10,225 nt of DNA from Myxococcales bacterium (GTDB taxonomy: Bacteria > Myxococcota_A > Polyangia > Polyangiales > Polyangiaceae): the NCBI GenBank assembly GCA_025362165.1, contig JANYHY010000870.1:1-10225 (forward strand), read 5' to 3'. Below the pieces are notes generated by a model. That model saw only the letters and a list, made by a program, of their open reading frames with translations, did not search any database and had not been told where the DNA came from. The position numbers and the translations under genes were made by a program. Below, one piece after another: positions 1 through 6,275 of the stretch; within the stretch, counting starts at the first letter, position 1, and each line of letters starts with the position of its first letter.

Positions 1-1009
1 CGGCCTTGTCCGCCGGGACCGTTTGAACGGGCGGCAGCGGGAGCGCGAGCTTCAGTGCGGGGTCGTTCGGCTTGATGTTGGACGCGAACACGAACGCCGC
101 GTTCGAGGTCCCTGGCACGCCGGTCAAGCGCGCATTGACTCCGAACTTCGCGCCGTTGATCGCAGGGAACTTCGTGTTGAAGCTCATGGCGGCTGGGTCG
201 TACGCGAACTCCCATCCGACACCTGGTGAGACCGTGATCTGCTTGCGGAGGCCAGAGAGCGCGCCGCCGCCAGCGGTCGTGATCGTCCCGAGCACTGCGG
301 CCTCTGTGGGAGTGCTCGACATGAGGTTGATGTTCGTGAACGAGCCGGTGTTGGTCAGTCCCGCAGAGTTGGAGACACCAAAGTGATAGGGACCTTCACC
401 CAGCGTGCTATTGGCTTCGAGCACGTAGACGATGCCCGTTGTGTTTCCTGGACCGAAGTACGCAGCCATGTTCGCGGAGTACGTCCCGACGCCGACGGTC
501 GCATAACCCCACGAGACCGCGCCGTTCGCGGAGAGCGCATAGGTTGGCCTTGATTGACCTTGCGCGACCGCGCCCGAAAAACTCCCCGAGAGACTCACAG
601 TGGAGCTCGTCGGACTCACGTTGACGATCACGATGCGCGGATCGCGACGCGTGAGCCCAACGTAGGTCGTCACATTGTGTTGGGCACCAGGTGCAGCGAC
701 GCTGAGGTCATACGTGGGCGGCGCGACGACCGTGAAGTTGCCGTTCGCGTCGGTCGTCTGCGTTGGACCATTGACGCTTCCGACGCGAACCGACGCGCTC
801 GCGATCGGCTGACCGCTGCGGTCGAGCACCTTGCCAGTGACCGGCGCGGATGCATCGAGAGCGTCGACACTCGTGTCGCTGCCGGCCTCGGGCGAGCCCG
901 CCTCGGGCTGGGCTGCGTCGTTGATGAGCGGCTGTTGCGGCGTGTCTCCGACGCACGCGACACCGACGATCGTCAGAGAACACAACACGTACGCACGCGC
1001 GACTTGCAT
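1..1009 (-). CDS. Lipoprotein-like surface protein with carboxypeptidase-regulatory-like domain (3' end outside window)
   Basis: An uninterrupted minus-strand frame starts at the ATG at 1009-1007 and stays open to the left edge (336 codons), so the C-terminus is missing. The N-terminus has Arg5, a hydrophobic core and Cys19. The residues before it (Gly-Val-Ala) are an imperfect lipobox because -3 is Gly, so lipidation is likely but not certain. Residues 20-55 are an Ala/Asp/Glu/Pro-rich linker. Residues about 57-107 match a carboxypeptidase-regulatory-like (PF13620-type) beta-sandwich, with V-T-G-K-V near the start, a central T-T-D-A-N-G-N-F and a Y-D-L-S-V strand at its end. The rest is rich in Gly, Ser, Thr and Asn, as in extracellular beta domains, but I recognise no family there. 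A GAGG lies almost against the ATG, too close for a good ribosome site. It is divergent from the gene at 1073, with 63 bp between. The role is unknown; a secreted or outer-membrane-attached protein is inferred. Confidence 0.85.
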   Translation of the reverse strand, partial: MQVARAYVLCSLTIVGVACVGDTPQQPLINDAAQPEAGSPEAGSDTSVDALDASAPVTGKVLDRSGQPIASASVRVGSVNGPTQTTDANGNFTVVAPPTYDLSVAAPGAQHNVTTYVGLTRRDPRIVIVNVSPTSSTVSLSGSFSGAVAQGQSRPTYALSANGAVSWGYATVGVGTYSANMAAYFGPGNTTGIVYVLEANSTLGEGPYHFGVSNSAGLTNTGSFTNINLMSSTPTEAAVLGTITTAGGGALSGLRKQITVSPGVGWEFAYDPAAMSFNTKFPAINGAKFGVNARLTGVPGTSNAAFVFASNIKPNDPALKLALPLPPVQTVPADKA

Positions 1010-1072
1010 CCCTCGAGCTTATCTGGTCGAGAGACCGCATCCAACCCGACAGTTGGCGCGTAGACTCGTCGA

Positions 1073-1816
1073 ATGCGCTTGGTGTTCGCCTTCGCTTGCG
1101 CAGCGGTCATCGCGAGTGCCGAGCATGACGCGCGCGCGTGCGGAGTCTCTTCGCCTGGCGCTCCCGCAGGGGTCTGCGATGCGTCGGACGTCCTCGACGC
1201 GAAGACCGCATCGGCCCGCACGCGTCGCGTGGGCGCGAGCGCTTCGTACGCGACGACGGCGATGTTGCTATCGGACGGCACGCGCGTGGACATGCAGCGC
1301 GAGGCAGCGGTCGCTACAGTGTCGTTCCGTGCGGATCGAAAGACCAACTTGGAGATCGGCGCCGGCGCGCTGATCGGCGGGACGCTCGGCAACGTCTCGC
1401 TCCGACCTGGTGGCCTCGCCTCGCTCTCGGCGTCTTGGCATATCGTCGATCAACGTGGCTACGCGGTGCCATTCTTCATGCTCACCGGCGGCGTCGCTGC
1501 GATGCTCGCGAGCACGAGCGATGGCAAGCCCGTCGGAGCGATCGACTTTCGCGTCGGAGCCATCGTCGGCACGACGGTCGGCAAACCTCAGACCGCCACG
1601 CTCACGCCCTACCTTGCTGTGAACTTCTTCGGCGGGCCGATGTTTTGGGCTCACACGATCGACGCGAGCCACTACGGCCCAGTGCTCGGAGGCGACGCCT
1701 ATCACTACGCGGTCGGCGGCGGCCTCGCGGCGTCGATCTCGCGAATTGGCCTATTCGCAGGGGGATCCGCGATCGGCGAGCGCAGCCTCACGTTCGGCGC
1801 GTCGGTCTCGTTCTGA
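1073..1816 (+). CDS. Predicted beta-barrel outer-membrane protein, unknown function
   Basis: This 247-residue protein starts with a signal peptide: Arg2, a hydrophobic stretch at about 3-16, and Ala-Arg-Ala before Cys23 as a plausible cleavage site. The mature part is made of alternating hydrophobic/polar segments separated by Gly/Asp turns (for example residues near 105-125, 150-170 and 205-247). It ends in Ser-Phe, the C-terminal aromatic typical of outer-membrane barrels recognised by the BAM complex. The size suits a barrel of about 8 to 10 strands. No Shine-Dalgarno sequence is evident before the ATG. The next gene begins about 18 bases after the stop, so the two are probably co-transcribed. 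I do not recognise a specific family; barrel topology is inferred from pattern, and a secreted beta-rich protein is the alternative. Confidence 0.8.
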   Translation: MRLVFAFACAAVIASAEHDARACGVSSPGAPAGVCDASDVLDAKTASARTRRVGASASYATTAMLLSDGTRVDMQREAAVATVSFRADRKTNLEIGAGALIGGTLGNVSLRPGGLASLSASWHIVDQRGYAVPFFMLTGGVAAMLASTSDGKPVGAIDFRVGAIVGTTVGKPQTATLTPYLAVNFFGGPMFWAHTIDASHYGPVLGGDAYHYAVGGGLAASISRIGLFAGGSAIGERSLTFGASVSF

Positions 1817-1834
1817 CGTGATACATTGTGCATC

Positions 1835-2203
1835 GTGCGCCTCTCTCGATCATTGACGGCGATCTTCGCCGCCGCGCTCTGCGGAAGTGCTGCCGCCCTC
1901 GTCGCGTGCAGCGCAGTCAACGGGGACAGGCCGCCTCCGGCGCTCGATGACAACACGGACGCCGCGAACCAACCCGATCGCAGCGTCATCTCCGTTCCAG
2001 TAGACCCATGCGACCCGCCCGCAGAGAACTGTCCGTGCGCGGACGCAGGCGCAGGCACTCAGCTCTACTGCGGCACCGTCTATCGAACGACCGGCACCCA
2101 CGTGGACTGCGCGAAGGGCTATCGCACGTGCATCGATCCCACAGACGGCGGCGCCTTGCTCTGGGGCAAGTGCGAGGGTCCGCGTATCTTCAACACGGAC
2201 TGA
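1835..2203 (+). CDS. Small Cys-rich lipoprotein
   Basis: With the GTG at 1835 as start this is 122 residues. An in-frame TTG at 1826 would add three residues, but GTG gives the cleaner signal peptide (M-R-L-S-R-S then a hydrophobic run). The lipobox is Leu-Val-Ala-Cys with Cys25, so the mature protein should be lipidated. After a short Pro/Asp-rich linker, the C-terminal half carries seven cysteines spaced as C-x5-C-x-C, then a C-G-T-V strand, a D-C turn, an R-T-C turn and W-G-K-C. This pattern is familiar from the N-terminal part of longer Cys-rich lipoproteins in deltaproteobacteria-like genomes, here standing almost alone. It follows the barrel gene by 18 bp and converges on the glutaredoxin fusion gene, with 17 bp between stops. 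Function unknown; a disulfide-stabilised surface lipoprotein is inferred. Confidence 0.75.
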   Translation: MRLSRSLTAIFAAALCGSAAALVACSAVNGDRPPPALDDNTDAANQPDRSVISVPVDPCDPPAENCPCADAGAGTQLYCGTVYRTTGTHVDCAKGYRTCIDPTDGGALLWGKCEGPRIFNTD

Positions 2204-2220
2204 CGATGTCCCCGCAAGTG

Positions 2221-3144
2221 CTAGTAGCGCGGAACGGTCGGGTCCACGGCGCTATAGGCTTCGATGCCGCCCTCGAGGTTGAAGACGTTCTTGAAGCCGA
2301 GTGCGAGTAGCTGCTCGGCCGCAGTTCTGCTGCGCATGCCGTGATGGCAGTGCAAGACGAGCTTGGTTTCCTTCGCCAGCGACTCGACGTCACGGTCGAG
2401 CGGGCGAGAGCCCTTGATCTTCGCGGTCTTGATCTCCGCGTCCGTGCGTACGTCCAGCAGCAAGAACTTCTCGCCAGCGTCGAGCGCGCGCTTGAGCTCG
2501 ACAGCCGTCATGGACTTCACCTTCGGCGGGGCGTTCGGGTTGTCCACGCGGAAACCTGCATCTTGCACGTAATCGATCGACACGCCGTTTGCGCGCGCTG
2601 CGCCTGACTTCGCCACCAACACCGTGACCCCGCTCGTCTCGACGACGAAGTCCGCGTCCGTCTTGCTGTCGAAGTAGAGATCCACCTCGAAGCGAGGTCC
2701 GATCTCGATGCGCAACGGATCTCCGCCTGCCTCCTTCGAGGCCTCTTTGATGGCCGCCACCGCGCCCGGCGTGATCGTGAGCGTTGGTGCCTTGGCGTCC
2801 TCTGTGACTTGTGTGGGGTCCTTCTTCGACACGCCGAGCAGAGCGGCCAGCTCGCCAGACTCGTGCATCTCCTTGACGATGTCCGAGCCGCCGACGAATT
2901 TCCCGCCGACGTACAGCTGCGGGATCGTCGGCCACTTGCTGTACTCCTTGATGCCTTCGCGCAGCTCAGGCGCAGCCAACACGTTCACGGTCTCGAACTT
3001 CGGCACGTACTGAGCGACGACGCCCACGACCGATGCCGAGAAGCCGCACTGCGGGAAATGCCGTGTGCCCTTCATGAAGAGCACCACGTGGTTCTTGTTC
3101 AACAGCTCGTCGATTTGCGCGCGGGTGGTTTCGTTGAGGGCCAT
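2221..3144 (-). CDS. Monothiol glutaredoxin - degenerate A-type carrier - rhodanese fusion
   Basis: This 307-residue cytoplasmic protein has three domains. Residues 1-105 are a Grx4-type monothiol glutaredoxin: Lys25 in V-L-F-M-K-G, active site C33-G-F-S, W-P-T-I-P-Q-L-Y at 71-78 and G-G-S-D-I at 85-89. These are the residues that in this family bind glutathione and a shared [2Fe-2S] cluster. Residues about 119-206 follow the A-type (IscA/HesB) scaffold, including the closing G-F-x-V-x-N-P-N-A. The three ligand cysteines of real A-type carriers are absent, and the terminal C-G-C is replaced by P-P-K-V-K-S. Residues 211-302 are a rhodanese with a D-V-R motif at 231-233 and active loop C266-H-H-G-M-R-S, which can carry a persulfide. 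Cys33 and Cys266 are the only cysteines. The ATG at 3144 was chosen because it opens the Grx domain; the frame extends further upstream but that part reads as antisense to the neighbouring gene. A role in Fe-S or sulfur trafficking is inferred. Confidence 0.93.
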   Translation of the reverse strand: MALNETTRAQIDELLNKNHVVLFMKGTRHFPQCGFSASVVGVVAQYVPKFETVNVLAAPELREGIKEYSKWPTIPQLYVGGKFVGGSDIVKEMHESGELAALLGVSKKDPTQVTEDAKAPTLTITPGAVAAIKEASKEAGGDPLRIEIGPRFEVDLYFDSKTDADFVVETSGVTVLVAKSGAARANGVSIDYVQDAGFRVDNPNAPPKVKSMTAVELKRALDAGEKFLLLDVRTDAEIKTAKIKGSRPLDRDVESLAKETKLVLHCHHGMRSRTAAEQLLALGFKNVFNLEGGIEAYSAVDPTVPRY

Positions 3145-3159
3145 GGAGGCTTGGATGTA

Positions 3160-3174
3160 GCACTGATAGAGTGC
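3160..3174. promoter_or_regulatory. Inverted repeat in the 36-bp divergent gap (possible operator)
   Basis: GCACT, five bases, then AGTGC form a perfect inverted repeat in the middle of the 36 bp that separate the start codons of the glutaredoxin-rhodanese fusion (minus) and the TerB-PPP phosphatase (plus). Both promoters must overlap this gap or lie inside the opposite gene. A protein bound here could control both. Five-base arms can arise by chance, so this is only a candidate. Confidence 0.25.
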
Positions 3175-3180
3175 GTCGCT

Positions 3181-4878
3181 ATGTTGACCTTCAGCGACGA
3201 TCCGAACCTGGCCGAACAGCAGATGCACGCCATCATCTTTTACCTGGTTACGTTCGGCTACATCGACGGCGACTTCGACCGGAAGGAGAAGGCGTTCGTC
3301 CGCGACTACATCGCCAAGCTCGTGCAGACCCGGGCGGACGGCGCGATGCAAGGCGCCGAGGCGAACATGAAGGCCGAGGTCATCGGCAAATTCACCGCGC
3401 ACTTCCACGAGGTGTTCGAGGGCATCGATCAGTCCGTCAAGGATCTCTTCACGGAGTCAGTCGCCGACAAAGAGGACCAGACCGCGTTCGTGCACAGCAA
3501 GCTCAAGGTGCGCTGCTTCGAGATCTTCCAGAGCTTCGATCGCGGCGGCCAAGACCAGCTGATGGAGACCATCGACGATCTCATCATGGCCGATGGCGAG
3601 GTCCACCCCGCCGAAGCGCAGTTCCGCGCGGAGATCGGCAACCTGCTCAACAACGAAGAGGGCGTTGATCTCGAGGAAGATGCGGACGACGACGCCGCGG
3701 GCGTGCAGTTGGGGGCGACCGTAGAGCTGCCCACGAGCGGGCAGGATCACCCGTTCTTCGCGCCCACGGAGTTCCACTACTCCGCAGACCCCGGGCGCAT
3801 CTCCAAGCAGATCCAGGGCGACCGCCAGCTCCTCGATCGCGTCGTCGAGCTGTGGAACGAGCAGCGCAAGATCGGCAACGGCAAGCTCAACGGACACAAG
3901 AGCGTGACCGACTTCGCCGCCCAAGCGCCGTTCTTGGACGGCCACGTCTATGTCGTGCCGACTGTGCCCGGTCACAAGTACGAGCTCACCGTGCTCGGTG
4001 ATTTGCACGGCTGCTACAGCATCTTGAAGTCGACGCTCATGCAGTCGAAGTTCTTCGATCGCGTGGACGCGTTCCGGCGGGACCCGAAGAACAACCCCGA
4101 GCCGAAGCTCATCTTGCTAGGCGACTACATCGATCGCGGCATGTTCTCTTTGAACGGCGTGCTCCGCACAGTGTTGCAGCTGTTCGCCACCGCACCCGAG
4201 TTCGTCTACGTGCTGCGCGGCAACCACGAGTATTACGTCGAGTACAAAGGCACAATGTACGGCGGCGTAAAGCCGGCGGAGGCGATCAACACGCTCAAGC
4301 CTCACCTCCCGATCGACGTGTTCCGACACTACCAGTCCGTGTTCGAGGAGATGCCCAACGTGCTCTTCTTCAATCGCACGATGTTCGTGCACGGAGGCAT
4401 CCCGCGCGACCGGCTCCTCAAGGAGCGCTACGTCGATCTCTCGTCGTTGAACGACACGGACATGCGCTTTCAGATGATGTGGAGCGACCCCTCCACTGCA
4501 GACGTGATCCCGGCTGATTTGCAGGACAAGAGCGCGCGCTTCGCGTTCGGCAAGATGCAGTTCAAAGCGTTCATGCAGCGCGTGGGATGCAACGCGCTCG
4601 TGCGCGGGCACGAGAAGACCAACGACGGCTTCGCGCGTGTCTATGATGATCCGCAAGCGCAGCTCTTCACGCTCTTCTCCTCGGGCGGCAACGACAACGA
4701 AGATCTGCCGAGCGGATCGAGCTACCGCACCGTCGCGCCCAAGGCGTTGACCATCAACGTTGACGAGAATGGTGTGATGACCTTCGCCCCGTGGACTCCC
4801 GATTACAAAACCTACAATGACCCCGAGCGAAACGCCTTCTTCAAGGCGCCGCCGGAGATTGCCTACCGCGCCGACTGA
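3181..4878 (+). CDS. TerB-like domain + PPP-family serine/threonine phosphatase
   Basis: This 565-residue soluble protein has two parts. Residues 1-160 are helical and carry two TerB-type acidic turns: D-G-D-F-D-R-K-E at 29-36 and A-D-G-E-V-H-P-A-E at 137-145. TerB-like domains are metal-binding helical modules often linked to stress signalling. An acidic linker (160-172) follows. Residues about 268-480 hold the complete PPP phosphatase signature in order: G-D-L-H-G at 273-277, G-D-Y-I-D-R-G at 314-320, R-G-N-H-E at 346-350, His404 in V-H-G-G-I, and His477 in R-G-H-E. These supply the dinuclear metal site and catalytic histidine, so an active protein phosphatase is expected. The C-terminal 80 residues are a beta-rich extension. 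The ATG at 3181 is the first start that does not run into the divergent gene; no Shine-Dalgarno sequence is visible. Its substrate is unknown. Adjacency to the Grx fusion hints at shared control, not a proven pathway. Confidence 0.92.
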   Translation: MLTFSDDPNLAEQQMHAIIFYLVTFGYIDGDFDRKEKAFVRDYIAKLVQTRADGAMQGAEANMKAEVIGKFTAHFHEVFEGIDQSVKDLFTESVADKEDQTAFVHSKLKVRCFEIFQSFDRGGQDQLMETIDDLIMADGEVHPAEAQFRAEIGNLLNNEEGVDLEEDADDDAAGVQLGATVELPTSGQDHPFFAPTEFHYSADPGRISKQIQGDRQLLDRVVELWNEQRKIGNGKLNGHKSVTDFAAQAPFLDGHVYVVPTVPGHKYELTVLGDLHGCYSILKSTLMQSKFFDRVDAFRRDPKNNPEPKLILLGDYIDRGMFSLNGVLRTVLQLFATAPEFVYVLRGNHEYYVEYKGTMYGGVKPAEAINTLKPHLPIDVFRHYQSVFEEMPNVLFFNRTMFVHGGIPRDRLLKERYVDLSSLNDTDMRFQMMWSDPSTADVIPADLQDKSARFAFGKMQFKAFMQRVGCNALVRGHEKTNDGFARVYDDPQAQLFTLFSSGGNDNEDLPSGSSYRTVAPKALTINVDENGVMTFAPWTPDYKTYNDPERNAFFKAPPEIAYRAD

Positions 4879-4989
4879 TTGTTCGTGATTGCGTTCGCCC
4901 TGCGGGCTCGCTTCTCACGTCAAGCGGCTCAAGTCGGCCGCCCTAACGGGCTGTCGACTTGGCACGGCATGTTCGTGTAGGGTGGCGTC

Positions 4990-5463
4990 ATGCGATCTTC
5001 CATCCTTTCCTTGGTTCTCGTGGGCTGCGTCTCTTCGCTCATCGCGTGTGGCGGTGATGACTCGACGACGGCCGTGCCGGATTCGAGCGCCAATGACACG
5101 AGCTCGAGCTCGGACACTGGCAGCAAACCGGACACGAGCACCACCAAGGATAGCAGCGTCGCTGACTCATCTGGCGGCCAAGACTCCAGCACCACCGACG
5201 CGAGTGATGCATCGAGCGTCGTGGACGCCGCAGACGCGGGTTGCAAAGTGCCGACGGACTGCCCACTCAACATGGCGTGCGACACGATGACGGGCGGGTG
5301 CGTGACCGCTTGCTCGCAACAGCAGCTGTGCAACGGTGGTTGCTGCGACACGAACGGCAACAAGTGCGTGACCGGCACGATCCCGCAAGCGTGTGGTGGC
5401 AAGGGCACGGCCTGCACTCAGTGCAACAAGCAACAGAAGTGCAACAACGGCGCGTGCATGTGA
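4990..5463 (+). CDS. Cys-rich lipoprotein with Ser/Thr/Asp-rich linker
   Basis: This 157-residue protein begins with a lipoprotein signal peptide ending in Leu-Ile-Ala-Cys at Cys20; a second, too-early match ends at Cys13. Residues 21-84 are a low-complexity Ser/Thr/Asp/Gly linker, probably disordered and spanning the cell surface layer. Residues 85-156 hold 14 cysteines, enough for seven disulfides, including a C-N-G-G-C-C-D turn and a C-x2-C-x5-C-x4-C ending. This architecture is common in myxobacterial surface proteins of unknown role. A weak AGGGTGG precedes the ATG by five bases. The gene follows the phosphatase after 111 bp and ends one base from the stop codon of the gene on the opposite strand. 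Extracytoplasmic location is well supported; no function can be assigned. Confidence 0.85.
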   Translation: MRSSILSLVLVGCVSSLIACGGDDSTTAVPDSSANDTSSSSDTGSKPDTSTTKDSSVADSSGGQDSSTTDASDASSVVDAADAGCKVPTDCPLNMACDTMTGGCVTACSQQQLCNGGCCDTNGNKCVTGTIPQACGGKGTACTQCNKQQKCNNGACM

Positions 5464-5464
5464 G

Positions 5465-6064
5465 TCAGCTCCGTCGTACGGAGATGACGACGATCCTTCC
5501 TTCCCGGCGGAGCTCCACCACGTGGCGCGTGTAGTCGTAGTCGTCACGGCCTAGCGTGAGCTGATTCGTCGGGAAGCCGTCCACGCTCAGCAAGACATCG
5601 TGCGAAGAGACGCCGAGCGCGTCTTCGAAGGCCATTTCGCGCCGTGGAATCGATCCGACGGACACCCACGCATCCACGAGCGTCACGTCATTTCCTTCAC
5701 GCTTGGCTTCCTCGGCATATCGAAAGAGCGTATCCGGATCATGGACCGCACCGACCAGAAGCGACGCTGGCGACGTGGGCGACGTGGGGCGTCTGAGCTG
5801 CGCGACGACCGGTCGCCTTCGATGTGCGCGCTCACCGAGATCGATGTTGCCGGTCGGCATGAGCGTCGAGAGCGTGACCGCCGTGATCGCCGACCCCGCG
5901 AACGCGCTGAGTCCGAGCCACACCCAACGCCATCGTGGGTGCGCGAAGAGCGCTCGCGGTTCGGCGAGATCGCAGGGATGCGGAGCGGAGTCGTCCGCGC
6001 AAGACGCATGTTGTCGGGGCAAATCCACGCGAGGCGCTGAGCGCCGATACGGAGTGAGCTGCAT
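5465..6064 (-). CDS. Single-pass membrane protein with PDZ-like C-terminal segment
   Basis: From the ATG at 6064 this is 199 residues. Residues 1-46 are a basic, Pro-rich cytoplasmic segment, residues about 47-69 are one hydrophobic transmembrane helix, and the remainder would lie in the periplasm. Residues about 137-199 resemble the end of a PDZ-like domain (D-A-L-G-V-S-S-H-D-V-L-L-S-V-D-G-F, then a final V-V-E-L strand and I-V-V-I-S-V), the pattern seen in GspC-type and protease PDZ modules. An in-frame ATG at 6076 would add four residues, and the frame stays open to 6313, but the upstream part is Cys/Arg-rich and reads as intergenic sequence. A sigma54-like site at 6078-6093 also argues against any start at or above 6076. 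The gene is convergent with the Cys-rich lipoprotein. A GspC-like tethering role is possible, but no other secretion genes are present, so the function is unassigned. Confidence 0.72.
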   Translation of the reverse strand: MQLTPYRRSAPRVDLPRQHASCADDSAPHPCDLAEPRALFAHPRWRWVWLGLSAFAGSAITAVTLSTLMPTGNIDLGERAHRRRPVVAQLRRPTSPTSPASLLVGAVHDPDTLFRYAEEAKREGNDVTLVDAWVSVGSIPRREMAFEDALGVSSHDVLLSVDGFPTNQLTLGRDDYDYTRHVVELRREGRIVVISVRRS

Positions 6065-6077
6065 GCATCGTCGCATC

Positions 6078-6093
6078 GCAAGCGCGGTGCCAG
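6078..6093 (-). promoter_or_regulatory. Sigma54-like -24/-12 promoter for the PDZ-like membrane protein
   Basis: Read on the minus strand the site is CTGGCAC, five bases, TTGC. This matches the sigma54 core (YTGGCAC-N5-TTGC) with the invariant GG and GC ten bases apart. Transcription would start near 6066, almost at the ATG at 6064, giving a nearly leaderless message. Myxobacteria use sigma54 and its activators widely. A chance match in GC-rich DNA is not excluded, and no activator site was identified. Confidence 0.45.
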
Positions 6094-6113
6094 GTGCGAT
6101 CCGGCTGTCATCA

Positions 6114-6135
6114 CGGGGAGGCACGCGCCTCTCCG
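6114..6135. repeat. Strong hairpin A in divergent intergenic region
   Basis: CGGGGAGGC, loop ACGC, GCCTCTCCG gives nine pairs including one G-T wobble. It abuts hairpin B directly. It lies between two divergent genes, so it is not placed as a terminator for either of them, and no T-run follows it. Confidence 0.6.
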
Positions 6136-6161
6136 CCCCAAAACAACGTCGTTTTTTGGGG
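6136..6161. repeat. Strong hairpin B in divergent intergenic region
   Basis: The outer arms CCCCAAAA (6136-6143) and TTTTGGGG (6154-6161) pair over eight bases. Inside, AACG (6145-6148) and CGTT (6150-6153) can add further pairs, with a bulged C at 6144. The A/T-rich arms stand out from the GC-rich surroundings. Together with hairpin A it makes a 48-base compact structured block, about 50 bp from one start and 114 bp from the other. It could be a palindromic dispersed repeat, a small structured RNA or a leader element. Confidence 0.6.
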
Positions 6162-6275
6162 TCCCACCCTACGCGGCTCGCTCCGCTCGATTTGGATTGA
6201 GAGGCAAGTTGGCAGCAGCAGACCGGCTCGCGACAGGGTGACAAGTCGATCCGCGCAGAGTAACTCCAACAGTCG

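Noticed and set aside
1010..1072. Promoter elements in the first divergent gap
   Set aside because: TTGGAT and TTGGCG resemble -35 boxes, but neither has a convincing -10 partner at 16-18 bp.
2809..3180. Plus-strand extension of the phosphatase frame upstream of 3181
   Set aside because: It lies antisense to the glutaredoxin domain, reads as low-quality protein, and the TerB-like domain begins exactly at the ATG at 3181.
3145..3408. Minus-strand extension of the glutaredoxin fusion frame to 3408
   Set aside because: It is antisense to the phosphatase gene, and the glutaredoxin domain starts at the ATG at 3144.
4117..4656. Minus-strand frame of 179 codons opposite the phosphatase
   Set aside because: Mirror of a strongly supported coding region; no recognisable domain.
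4897..4951. Two GCCC-loop-GGGC hairpins (4897-4907 and 4940-4951) after the phosphatase as terminators
   Set aside because: Stems are only four pairs with no T-run, and are expected by chance at this GC content.
4959..4975. Possible sigma54 site (TTGGCACG then TTCG) before the lipoprotein at 4990
   Set aside because: The -12 element has CG where the invariant GC should be, so the core match fails.
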